Below, piece after piece: positions 15,347-22,795 of a stretch of 28,164 nt of DNA. A program made the translations under genes and the position numbers. Each line of letters opens with the position of its first letter. Positions within the stretch are counted from its first letter, which is position 1. Source of the DNA: Akkermansiaceae bacterium UBA2367 (lineage in GTDB: Bacteria > Verrucomicrobiota > Verrucomicrobiia > Verrucomicrobiales > DEV007); the NCBI GenBank assembly GCA_002344525.1, contig DDTJ01000058.1:1-28164 (forward strand), given 5' to 3'. Under the pieces are notes generated by a model. It was not told the DNA's origin. It did no database searches and worked only from the letters and a program-made list of their open reading frames with translations.

Positions 15347-15919
15347 TCACCCGCGCCTCCCCCCGTTTTCGAGAAGGCTCCGCACCACCGGCAGGGCGCG
15401 CTCGAAGGCGTCGCGATATTCGACCAAGTCGGGCATGCGCACCGTCGCGAAGGCGGGCTCCATCATCTCCCGTGTGATGCCGTCGTGGCGCACGAGGAAA
15501 GCGACGTCGTCCATGTCCTGAGGATCGTCACCACGCATCATCTTCGTAAGGATGAGATCGACGGTGTGCGGGCGAAACAGCTTCAGCCAACGAGTCGACG
15601 GGCGCAGAATCGGAACGATGTGGGCGTTCCAGTCGGGACGGAGGAAAACTTGGTCCTCTTGAAAAAGATGGGTCATATACAGACCCTCTTTCCGAAGCTT
15701 TTTGTTCACGAGTACCTGAGCCTCCCAAAAAGGATCGTCCGTGTCCAATGCAGGCCCCTCCGAGAATCGGAGAATCACATCGACATCCAATGAGAGCTTC
15801 ACCGACTCCGGCACATCCCGAAAGCCGAGGGCGATCGCTGCTCTCCCATAGACGACCAGCGAAACCTCGCGTTCGAGGAGTTCATCCAACGCAAGGGCGA
15901 TCCGTTCCGCGTTGCTCAT
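15347..15919 (-). CDS. nucleotidyltransferase-like protein (DUF6036-type)
   Basis: This 190-residue protein shows the pattern of minimal nucleotidyltransferases. 'LVVYGRAAIALGF' (21-33) stands for the glycine motif hG[GS], and LDVDVIL (44-50) supplies the Asp-X-Asp metal ligands. A later helix, 'TVDLILTKMMRGDDPQDMDD' (about 119-138), is typical of DUF6036/AbiEii-like families. Start 15919 is preferred over 15937 because its ATG overlaps the stop of the upstream gene as ATGA. Members of these families are toxins of type IV-like toxin-antitoxin modules or uncharacterised enzymes. Here the glycine motif reads GR rather than GG/GS. Activity and target are unknown. Confidence 0.65.
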   Translation of the reverse strand: MSNAERIALALDELLEREVSLVVYGRAAIALGFRDVPESVKLSLDVDVILRFSEGPALDTDDPFWEAQVLVNKKLRKEGLYMTHLFQEDQVFLRPDWNAHIVPILRPSTRWLKLFRPHTVDLILTKMMRGDDPQDMDDVAFLVRHDGITREMMEPAFATVRMPDLVEYRDAFERALPVVRSLLENGGRRG

Positions 15920-16458
15920 GCCGCCGGTCTCTGCCATTCGCAGGTAAGCTTCTTGCCGACTCCCCGTTCGTATCCATTCATCGCCACGAATCTCGTGGGA
16001 TGGGGCATCACCCCCGATTTCGGCACCTCAGTGACCGGAAGCAGCGAAAGGAGTTCCTTCCAAAATGGGTTGAAGGGTTCGAAACGCTCACCGCATTCGG
16101 CGACGTAACGAACCACGAGTTCGCTTCGTTCCCACTTCGCGAGACGCGCCAGACGCGCAGGCTCGTTTCCCGGAGCCCCGAGCATCGCCGCTCCGCATCG
16201 GATGGTGTGCGGATCGTAGGGAGCAGCGATGTTGAGCAACGACATCGCCAACTCCTCGTTGGTGAAGCGCTCCGCATCGACCAGCTCGACCTCGGGCTCG
16301 TTCCTCTGGGTGTAGTGACGGCACCCACGCTGCACAGCGAGCACCCAAAGATCCTCGGGCACTCTCAATCCCAGCCGCCTCGCCTTCATCAACAAAGGCG
16401 AGACGTGGGCCGTCATGCCCAGCCGATGCGCAAGGGTTTCCTGCTCCATGCTGTTCAT
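15916..16458 (-). CDS. conserved protein coupled to the nucleotidyltransferase (antitoxin-like position)
   Basis: This 180-residue soluble protein is not recognised with certainty. It begins 'MNSMEQETLAHRLGMTAHVS', continues with a region that mentions no catalytic signature, and has 'RFTNEELAMSLLNIAAPYDP' and 'ARLARLAKWERSELVVRYVA' as helical blocks. The start at 16458 is chosen because upstream codons run into the promoter region shared with the divergent sialidase-like gene; 16449 is an alternative. It overlaps the nucleotidyltransferase gene by 4 nt. Pairs of a small partner gene and a DUF6036-like nucleotidyltransferase are known as possible toxin-antitoxin modules, so this may be the antitoxin or regulator. 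That is inference from layout. Confidence 0.55.
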   Translation of the reverse strand: MNSMEQETLAHRLGMTAHVSPLLMKARRLGLRVPEDLWVLAVQRGCRHYTQRNEPEVELVDAERFTNEELAMSLLNIAAPYDPHTIRCGAAMLGAPGNEPARLARLAKWERSELVVRYVAECGERFEPFNPFWKELLSLLPVTEVPKSGVMPHPTRFVAMNGYERGVGKKLTCEWQRPAA

Positions 16459-16537
16459 CCTAACGCCTTCCTGTGACAAGCGCAACCCACAAAGCCGCCT
16501 GCCATCACTAAACACTGAACACTGCCAAACTTTCCCC
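16459..16537. promoter_or_regulatory. divergent promoter region
   Basis: This 79-bp spacer lies between the minus-strand pair and the plus-strand sialidase-like gene. It must hold both transcription starts, or leader sequences, if the starts are right. It contains the short direct repeat AACACTG (16510-16516 and 16517-16523, the first as AACACTG and the second following at once). No clear -35/-10 pair stands out on either strand. Confidence 0.3.
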
Positions 16538-19525
16538 ATGAAACCCACCCCCACTCCCATTCTCGCCGCCCTTCTCGCCGCGCTGCCCCTGTGCGCCGAG
16601 GAGACCGACTGGAAGCTGAAGCAGCTCCCCTACAACCACCCCGGCCTCGTCGTCGATCTCGGGGTCGGCCTCTGGGCCTGGCCCATGCCGGTGGACTACA
16701 ACGGCGACGGCAAGACCGACCTCCTCGTCTCCTGCCCTGACAAACCCTCCAACGGTGTCTGGTATTTCGAGAACGCGGGCGAGCCCGGCGAAAAGATGCC
16801 CGTCTTCAAGCCCGGCCTCCGTCTCGGCCCGACCAAGAACAACATGCAGGTCTCCTACGTCAACGGCGAAGCCCGCATCCTCGAACCGGGCCACGAGCAC
16901 GCGAACTTCCGCGAGTCGAAATTCGAGAAACCGCCCCGGATCTATCCCAAAAACAACATCCACGAGAACAACGTCCGCGCCAACATGTGGCGCTACGTCG
17001 ATTTCAACGGCAACGGCGTCCACGACCTCATCGTCGGCGTCGGCGACTGGACCGATCTCGTCTGGGACCAGGCCTACGACGCCCAGGGCCGCTGGCGCAA
17101 CGGCCCCCTCCACGGCCATGTCTATCTCATCGAGAACCACGGCACCGACGCGGAGCCCAACTACTCCGACACCCCCGTCAAGCTGAGGACCGACGACGGC
17201 AGCCTCATCGACGTCTTCGGCTGGCCCTCGCCCAACTTCGCCGACTTCGACGGCGACGGCGACCTCGACCTGCTCTGCGGCGAGTTCCTCGACGGCTTCA
17301 CCTACTTCGAGAACATCGGCACGCGCACCGAACCCCGCTACGGCAGGGGACGCCGCCTCGTCGCCTCCGACGGCAAGCCGCTCGTCATGCACGTGCAGAT
17401 GATCACCCCCACCGCCTTCGACTGGACCGGCGACGGCCACATGGACCTCATCGTCGGGGACGAGGACGGACGCGTCGCCCTCGTCGAGCACAACGGCGAA
17501 ATCCGCGACGGTGTCCCCGTCTTCCACCAGCCCGTCTTCTTCCAGCAGGAGGCCGACACCCTCAAATTCGGCTCCCTTTCCACGCCCTTCGTGGTCGATT
17601 GGGACGGCGACGGACTCCAGGACATTCTCTGCGGCAACACCGCCGGGAACATCGCCTTCTTCAAAAACCTCGGTATGGCTGAAAACGGTCTCCCCAAATG
17701 GGCCGAGCCCGTCCTCATCGAAACGACCGGCGGCGAACCCTTCCGCGTCCTCGCCGGACCAAACGGTTCCGTGCAAGGCCCCTGCGAGGCCAAATGGGGC
17801 TACACCAGCCTCTCCGCCGCCGACTGGGACGGCGACGGCAAGCTCGACATCCTCTACAACTCCATCCTCGGCCGCATCGGCCTCCTTCGCGGCACCGACG
17901 ATCCCCTGCGCGTCGAGCCGACCGTCTTCGACAGTGGACTCAAGGAATATCCGCCGAAGTGGCAATGGTGGCAGACGCCCTCCAGCGACACCCTCACGCA
18001 GTGGCGCACCACCCCGCTCGCCATCGACTACGACGGCGACCGCAAGCTCGATCTCGTCGCCCTCGATCAGGAAGGCTACCTCGTCCTGCGTCGCGGCGGA
18101 GGCAAGGCCGAGCGAATCTTCATCGACGAGGACCACCACCCCCTCCAGCTCAACGCCAAGTCCGCCGGAGGCAGTGGCCGCGCCCAGCTTGCCAAGGTCG
18201 ATTGGGACGGCGACGGACGCCTCGACCTGCTCGTCAATTCGCAGAACGCCGTCTGGTACCGCAACGTCGCCGACCACGAGGGCAAGGTCGTGCTGAAGAA
18301 GATCGGCAACGTCACCGAGCGCGACGTTTCCGGCCACAACACCTGCCCCACCGTGGCCGACTTCGACGGCGACGACGTGCCCGAACTCGTCCTCGGAGCC
18401 GAGGACGGACGCATCTACTATCTCCGCCGCGACGACGGCATCCACTACCCTGACAAAGACCTCCAAGCCCGAGAACCCGCCAAGATGAAAGAGCCCCGTT
18501 TCCCCGGATTCGTGAAAGAGGAATTCATCTACGACAAGGCCCCCTTCCCGCAATGCCACGCCTCCACCCTCGCCGAGACCGACCGCGGCCTCGTCGCCGC
18601 CTGGTTCGGCGGCACGGCGGAGAGGGATCCCGACGTCGGCATCTGGTCCAGCTACCACGACGGCAGCGGATGGAGCCGCCCCGCCGAATGGGCCAACGGC
18701 ATCCAGCACGGAGGCAAGCGCCATCCCACCTGGAACCCCGTCCTCTGGCAGGCCCCCGGCGACGGACCGACCTGGCTTTTCTTCAAAGTCGGTCCCTATC
18801 CCCATAACTGGTGGGGCGAGGTCATGGTCAGCTACGACCGGGGCCGCTCCTTCCGCCACCGCCGCCGCCTTCCCGAGGGGATCGACGGCCCCGTGCGCGG
18901 CAAGCCCATCCAGCTCGCCGACGGCACCTTGCTCTGCCCCTCCTCCACCGAGCACGACAACGACTGGCGCTTCCACTTCGAGATCCTGACCAACCTCGAC
19001 CACCCCGAGCTCGGCGCCTCTTGGCAGCGCTTCGAGCCCGAGACCCAACCCTATCAAGTCATCCAGCCAACCGTGTTGACCCTCGACGACGGCAGCCTGC
19101 GCACCCTCTACCGCTCGAAGAACGAAAAGATCATCGCCAACCGCTCCACCGACGGCGGACGCACTTGGAGCGAACTGGAGGAGACGAACCTGCCGAACAA
19201 CAACTCCGGCGTCGAAGCCCTCACCCTCGCCGACGGGCGGCACCTCCTCCTCTACAACCACCTCGGCGGCGAGCAGAAGGAAGGCTGGGGCAAGCGGAAC
19301 GTGCTGAACCTCGCCGTAAGCGCGGACGGCATCACCTGGGAAGCCGTCGCCTTCATCGAGAAGGAGGAGAAGGGCGAATTCTCTTACCCCGCCATGATCC
19401 AAGCCCGCAACGGCCTCGTCCACATGACCTACACCTGGAACCGGACGAAGATCAAGCACGTCGTCGTCGATCCCGCCAAACTCGAAGCCCAGCCCATCTC
19501 GATCTTCGAGCCCAAGCAACCCTGA
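16538..19525 (+). CDS. secreted FG-GAP repeat / BNR sialidase-like protein
   Basis: This 995-residue exported protein has a signal peptide (1-21, ending LCA-EET). Nine FG-GAP/VCBS-type calcium-binding motifs start at residues 53, 155, 236, 295, 354, 429, 497, 555 and 608 (for example DFDGDGDLDLL at 236 and DWDGDGKLDIL at 429) and would build a beta-propeller. From about 660 to 990 a second propeller of the BNR/sialidase superfamily follows: 'PQCHASTLAETDRGLVAAWFGGT', 'GPVRGKPIQLADGTLLCPSS' and an Asp box STDGGRTW at 870. A canonical FRIP motif is not seen, so sialidase activity is not certain; other glycan-acting BNR enzymes share this fold. The lyase gene follows after 16 nt. The two-propeller fusion is unusual and may couple glycan binding to cleavage at the cell surface. 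Confidence 0.8.
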   Translation: MKPTPTPILAALLAALPLCAEETDWKLKQLPYNHPGLVVDLGVGLWAWPMPVDYNGDGKTDLLVSCPDKPSNGVWYFENAGEPGEKMPVFKPGLRLGPTKNNMQVSYVNGEARILEPGHEHANFRESKFEKPPRIYPKNNIHENNVRANMWRYVDFNGNGVHDLIVGVGDWTDLVWDQAYDAQGRWRNGPLHGHVYLIENHGTDAEPNYSDTPVKLRTDDGSLIDVFGWPSPNFADFDGDGDLDLLCGEFLDGFTYFENIGTRTEPRYGRGRRLVASDGKPLVMHVQMITPTAFDWTGDGHMDLIVGDEDGRVALVEHNGEIRDGVPVFHQPVFFQQEADTLKFGSLSTPFVVDWDGDGLQDILCGNTAGNIAFFKNLGMAENGLPKWAEPVLIETTGGEPFRVLAGPNGSVQGPCEAKWGYTSLSAADWDGDGKLDILYNSILGRIGLLRGTDDPLRVEPTVFDSGLKEYPPKWQWWQTPSSDTLTQWRTTPLAIDYDGDRKLDLVALDQEGYLVLRRGGGKAERIFIDEDHHPLQLNAKSAGGSGRAQLAKVDWDGDGRLDLLVNSQNAVWYRNVADHEGKVVLKKIGNVTERDVSGHNTCPTVADFDGDDVPELVLGAEDGRIYYLRRDDGIHYPDKDLQAREPAKMKEPRFPGFVKEEFIYDKAPFPQCHASTLAETDRGLVAAWFGGTAERDPDVGIWSSYHDGSGWSRPAEWANGIQHGGKRHPTWNPVLWQAPGDGPTWLFFKVGPYPHNWWGEVMVSYDRGRSFRHRRRLPEGIDGPVRGKPIQLADGTLLCPSSTEHDNDWRFHFEILTNLDHPELGASWQRFEPETQPYQVIQPTVLTLDDGSLRTLYRSKNEKIIANRSTDGGRTWSELEETNLPNNNSGVEALTLADGRHLLLYNHLGGEQKEGWGKRNVLNLAVSADGITWEAVAFIEKEEKGEFSYPAMIQARNGLVHMTYTWNRTKIKHVVVDPAKLEAQPISIFEPKQP

Positions 19526-19541
19526 TACGGGACCAAGGACT

Positions 19542-20453
19542 ATGAGACCACGCTACACCGGCATCGTCCCCCCCCTCATCACCCCGCTCGCCGCCCGCGA
19601 CACCCTCGACGTCGCCGGGCTCGAGCGCCTCGTCGAGCGCCTCGTCGCTGGCGGTGTCTCGGGGCTCTTCATCCTCGGCACCACCGGCGAGGCCCCCAGC
19701 CTCAGCTACCGGCTCCGCCGCGAATTCATCGGGCGCGCCTGCCGCTTCGTCGCGGGTCGCATCCCCGTGCTCGTCGGCATCACCGACACCTCGCTGGTCG
19801 AATCCGCGAATCTCGCCGCGCACGCTGCCGATTGCGGGGCCGACGCCGTCGTCACCTCCGCCCCTTACTACTTCCCCTCCGGCCAGCCCGAGCTGCGCGA
19901 ATTCCTCGAAGACCTGCTCCCCGAACTGCCCCTACCGCTGATGCTCTACAACATGCCCGCCCTAACAAAGACCTCCTTCTCCGCCGAAGTCGTCTCCTGG
20001 GCCTTGCAGCAGGAGCGCATCGCCGGGCTGAAGGACAGTTCCGGCGACCTCGTCTATTTCCGCCGCATGAGACGCCTCGCCGCGACGCAGCGGCCCGACT
20101 GGTCCTTCCTCGTCGGCCCCGAGGAACTCCTCGCCGAATCCGTCCTCCTCGGCGGCCACGGCGGCATCAACGGCGGGGCGAACCTCCATCCCGCCCTCTA
20201 CGTCTCCCTCTACGAGGCGGCGAAGGCGGGCGACGTCTCCCGCGCCCGCGAGCTGAGCGAGCAGGTCATGAACCTAAGCGAAGCCATCTACCACGTCGGC
20301 CGCCACGGCTCGGCCATCATCAAGGGTTTGAAATGCTCCCTCTCGATCCTCGGCGTCTGCGACGACTTCATGGCCGCGCCCTTCCATCGTTTTCAGGAGG
20401 CTGAACGGCGCGTCATTGCGCAGCATCTGGAGACGCTCGGGATTGCGAGGTGA
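19542..20453 (+). CDS. DapA/NanA-family class I aldolase (lyase or synthase)
   Basis: This 303-residue TIM-barrel enzyme of the dihydrodipicolinate synthase/N-acetylneuraminate lyase family forms a Schiff base with a 2-keto acid. The GTTGE phosphate/carboxylate-binding motif lies at 46-50, the catalytic tyrosine is Tyr136 in YNMP, and the Schiff-base lysine is Lys164 in GLKDSSG. GGHGGINGGAN near 205 is another family signature. The substrate cannot be read from sequence. Its place directly after the sialidase-like gene favours a sialic acid or 2-keto-3-deoxy sugar acid lyase in catabolism rather than lysine biosynthesis. Spacing of 16 nt indicates one transcript with the upstream gene. Confidence 0.88.
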   Translation: MRPRYTGIVPPLITPLAARDTLDVAGLERLVERLVAGGVSGLFILGTTGEAPSLSYRLRREFIGRACRFVAGRIPVLVGITDTSLVESANLAAHAADCGADAVVTSAPYYFPSGQPELREFLEDLLPELPLPLMLYNMPALTKTSFSAEVVSWALQQERIAGLKDSSGDLVYFRRMRRLAATQRPDWSFLVGPEELLAESVLLGGHGGINGGANLHPALYVSLYEAAKAGDVSRARELSEQVMNLSEAIYHVGRHGSAIIKGLKCSLSILGVCDDFMAAPFHRFQEAERRVIAQHLETLGIAR

Positions 20454-20499
20454 AACGATTCGATATGACACAAGGAACGAACGGCAACCTCCTCCCCTT

Positions 20500-20628
20500 G
20501 TGGCATGGGCTTCAAGCCCATGCACCGTGCCAAGACGCCGATAACCAAATCGCCTGCGCATCAGAACGAACGGAGATCAGCGGTCTTCGGAGTCCTTCCC
20601 AAACGCATGGGCTAGATGCCCATGCCAC
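20500..20628. repeat. dispersed inverted-repeat element, palindromic arms
   Basis: Two 24-bp arms at 20500-20523 and 20605-20628 are near-perfect inverted copies that differ only in the central bases. Each arm is itself a hairpin. The left is a 21-nt palindrome (20503-20523: GCATGGGCTT, one centre base, AAGCCCATGC). The right has an 8-bp stem GCATGGGC/GCCCATGC. The 81-bp core codes for nothing evident. Elements of this style, giving spurious 'HGLDAHAT' translations, are from general knowledge abundant in PVC genomes. It fills most of the 214-bp gap between the lyase and isomerase-like genes. Confidence 0.75.
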
Positions 20629-20667
20629 ATAGTAGATCAGCGCAAATCCTCACCCCATCTACCCCAC

Positions 20668-22272
20668 ATGAACCCCCAACGCATCCTCCTCGCCGCCAGC
20701 GGCGACGCCCGCCTTTCCGCCAACCGTCGCTGCTGGCCCACCCAAGCCGCGATGGAACGCGACCTTGTCGCCGCCTTCTCCCGCCTCGGGGCCAGCGTCG
20801 AGCGCCTCCACCCTTACGACGAAGCCGAGGGACACGGCTTCCTCGACTCGCAGAAACGCTGCCTCGAAGTCTTCCGCGACATCGACAAGGATGCCCCTCT
20901 CGTCGTCGCGGAAAGCGTCTGGCAATACAGCCACCACGTCCTCGCCGGACTCATCGGCCATCGCGGCCCCATCCTCACCGTCGCGAACTGGTCGGGGCAA
21001 TGGCCCGGCCTCGTCGGTCTTTTGAATCTCAACGGCTGCCTTCTCAAGGCGGGCGTCCCCTTCTCCACGCTCTGGGCCGAGGACTTCGCCGACGAAGGCG
21101 TCCTAGCAAAGCTACGCGAATGGCTCGACACCAGAGCGATCCGTCACGACCTCAGCCACTGCCGCGCCTATTCCCCCGGAGGCAGCGAAAGCGAGTCCAT
21201 CGGTCGTGAGCTCGCGCACGACTTCCGCTCCCGCCGCTCCATCATGGGCGTCTTCGACGAAGGCTGCATGGGCATGTACAACGCCATTCTCCCCGACGAA
21301 CTCCTCTTCCCACTCGGCGTCTTCAAAGAGCGTCTCTCCCAGAGCGCCCTCCTTTACGCCATGAGCAAAGTCACCGACGAGGAGGCGGAAGGCGTCTTCA
21401 CTTGGCTCGTCGAGCGCGGCTTCCAGTTTCACTTCGGCGAGGACCCCGCCACCGAGTTGACCCGCGACCAAGTCATCGAGCAATGCCGCATGTATGTCGC
21501 CGCCTGCCGCCTCGGCGACGAATTCGGCTGCGACGCCATCGGCATCCAATACCAGCTCGGGCTGAAGGACATGTGCGCCGCCTCCGACCTCGTCGAGGGT
21601 CTCCTCAACAACCGGGTGCGTCCTCCCGTGCGCCGCGCCGACGGCTCCATCATCCGGGACGGAGACGCCTTCCCCCACTTCAACGAGGTCGATGAATGCG
21701 CCGGGCTCGATGCCCTCCTCATCCAGAGCGTCCACCGCCGCCTCGGCCAGCCCCTCGAAACCACTCTGCACGACCTGCGCTGGGGCGACCGCGACGCCAG
21801 CGGCACCGTGGACGACTACGTCTGGGTGCTGGAGATCAGCGGCGCAGCCCCGCCCGACCATCACATCGGCGGCATCGCCGGATCGCACGGCCACCGCCAG
21901 CCCGCCATGTATTTCCCGAAGGGCGGGGCGACCTGCTCCGGCGCGGCCAAGCCCGGCGACCTCGTGTGGAGCCGCGTCTTCGTCGCCGGCGGACGCCTCC
22001 ATCTCGACATCGGCCTCGGCCGCGTCGTCGATCTCCCCGCCGAGGAGACCGCCCGCCGCCTCGAAGCGACGACAAAGGAATGGCCCATCATGCACGCCGT
22101 CTTCGAAGGAGTCACCCGCGACCAGATGATGGCCCGCCACGCCGCCAATCACGTGCAGGTCGTCTACGCGAACGACGCCGAAGCCGCGAGGCAAAGCCTC
22201 CTCGCCCACGCCGCGATGGCCGCGGAACTGGGGATCGAGGTGACGGTTTGTGGCGCGGGGAGCTTGGGGTGA
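20668..22272 (+). CDS. L-fucose/L-arabinose isomerase-like protein
   Basis: This 534-residue protein has the layout of the fucose/arabinose isomerase superfamily: Rossmann-like N-terminal domains ('ILLAASGDARLSANRR', 'VVAESVWQYSHHVLAGL', 'PILTVANWSGQWPGLVGLLN') and a C-terminal domain. The C-terminal part carries 'HHIGGIAGSHGHRQPAMYFP' and 'MMARHAANHVQVVYAND', the latter close to the C-terminal 'HxxNH' motif of fucose isomerase. Candidate metal or proton-transfer residues are in 'GVFDEGCMGMYNAI' and 'FNEVDECAGLDALLIQS'. The true substrate is unknown; many members of this family are uncharacterised. With the lyase and sialidase-like genes upstream, it likely acts on a sugar released from glycans. 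A dispersed repeat separates it from the lyase, so it may use its own promoter. Confidence 0.72.
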   Translation: MNPQRILLAASGDARLSANRRCWPTQAAMERDLVAAFSRLGASVERLHPYDEAEGHGFLDSQKRCLEVFRDIDKDAPLVVAESVWQYSHHVLAGLIGHRGPILTVANWSGQWPGLVGLLNLNGCLLKAGVPFSTLWAEDFADEGVLAKLREWLDTRAIRHDLSHCRAYSPGGSESESIGRELAHDFRSRRSIMGVFDEGCMGMYNAILPDELLFPLGVFKERLSQSALLYAMSKVTDEEAEGVFTWLVERGFQFHFGEDPATELTRDQVIEQCRMYVAACRLGDEFGCDAIGIQYQLGLKDMCAASDLVEGLLNNRVRPPVRRADGSIIRDGDAFPHFNEVDECAGLDALLIQSVHRRLGQPLETTLHDLRWGDRDASGTVDDYVWVLEISGAAPPDHHIGGIAGSHGHRQPAMYFPKGGATCSGAAKPGDLVWSRVFVAGGRLHLDIGLGRVVDLPAEETARRLEATTKEWPIMHAVFEGVTRDQMMARHAANHVQVVYANDAEAARQSLLAHAAMAAELGIEVTVCGAGSLG

Positions 22273-22279
22273 GCGGGAA

Positions 22280-22364
22280 GGGAGCGCGGGCACTCCTGCC
22301 CGCAACTCGCATCCCCAGCCCTCTCGTCCGGTCCTTCAATGCGGACAGGAGTGTCCGCGCTCCC
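22280..22364. repeat. dispersed inverted repeat, 25-bp arms
   Basis: Arms at 22280-22304 and 22340-22364 are inverted copies with 2 mismatches in 25, around a 35-nt core. Each arm contains its own small dyad (GCGGGCACTCCTGCCCGC on the left, GCGGACAGGAGTGTCCGC on the right). It differs in sequence from the element at 20500-20628 but has the same design. It lies 7 bp after the isomerase-like stop and may end that transcript as a large stem-loop. Confidence 0.75.
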
Positions 22365-22377
22365 AAATTTTCTCGTT

Positions 22378-22409
22378 TACATAAGTAGTTTTCAAGTCTA
22401 CAACCATAG
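22378..22409. promoter_or_regulatory. candidate BlaI/CopY-type operator dyads
   Basis: TACATAAGTA (22378-22387) differs at one base from the TACAnnTGTA consensus known for BlaI/MecI/CopY repressors. A second weaker dyad, CTACAACCATAG (22398-22409), lies just before the ATG at 22412. The placement fits autorepression of the blaI-blaR1-like pair. Matches to such a short consensus can arise by chance. Confidence 0.4.
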
Positions 22410-22411
22410 TC

Positions 22412-22795
22412 ATGAAACGCTCCCCCCAGATCTCGCCCTCGGAATGGAAAGTCATGGAAGTCGTTTGGGAGGATCCTCCGGTCACGGCCCAGCAGGTGAG
22501 CGAAGCCCTCGGGGAGCAGGAGAACTGGAAGCCGCAGACGGTGAAGACCCTCCTCGCCCGGCTCGTGAAAAAGGGCGTCCTCAACTACGAGAGCGAAGGC
22601 AGGCGCTTCCACTACACCCCCGCGGTCGGGCGTGGGGAGGCCGTCGTCGCGGAGACGGAATCTTTTCTCGACCGCATCAGCCGGGGATCGCTCGTCCCGG
22701 CCCTCCAGCATCTCGTGCAGACGACGCGCCCGCTCGGCTCCGAGGAGATCGAGGTGCTGCGGGAGCTGCTGAAACGGGAAGGAGGCAAGCGATGA
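22412..22795 (+). CDS. BlaI/MecI/CopY-family transcriptional repressor
   Basis: This 127-residue winged-helix repressor begins 'ISPSEWKVMEVVWEDPPVTAQQVSEAL' (about 6-33). The recognition helix is in 'WKPQTVKTLLARLVKKGVL' and the wing in 'NYESEGRRFHYTPAV'. The C-terminal helical part (about 75-127) is the dimerisation region and the site where BlaR1/MecR1-type signalling leads to cleavage in known systems. It overlaps the M56 peptidase gene as ATGA (22792-22795), the standard pairing of repressor and membrane sensor protease. The likely targets are its own operon and perhaps other genes. No beta-lactamase gene is nearby. Confidence 0.93.
   Translation: MKRSPQISPSEWKVMEVVWEDPPVTAQQVSEALGEQENWKPQTVKTLLARLVKKGVLNYESEGRRFHYTPAVGRGEAVVAETESFLDRISRGSLVPALQHLVQTTRPLGSEEIEVLRELLKREGGKR

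Noticed and set aside
16508..19519. 1003-codon open frame antisense to the sialidase-like gene
   Set aside because: Its translation is low-complexity Val/Glu/Gly/Asp-rich with no domain, as expected from the mirror of a C-rich third-position gene. The plus-strand gene has a signal peptide and nine clear FG-GAP motifs.
19542..20453. Lysine-biosynthesis dapA
   Set aside because: Family motifs fit, but the neighbours (sialidase-like and isomerase-like genes) point to catabolism. The symbol is therefore left empty rather than assigned.
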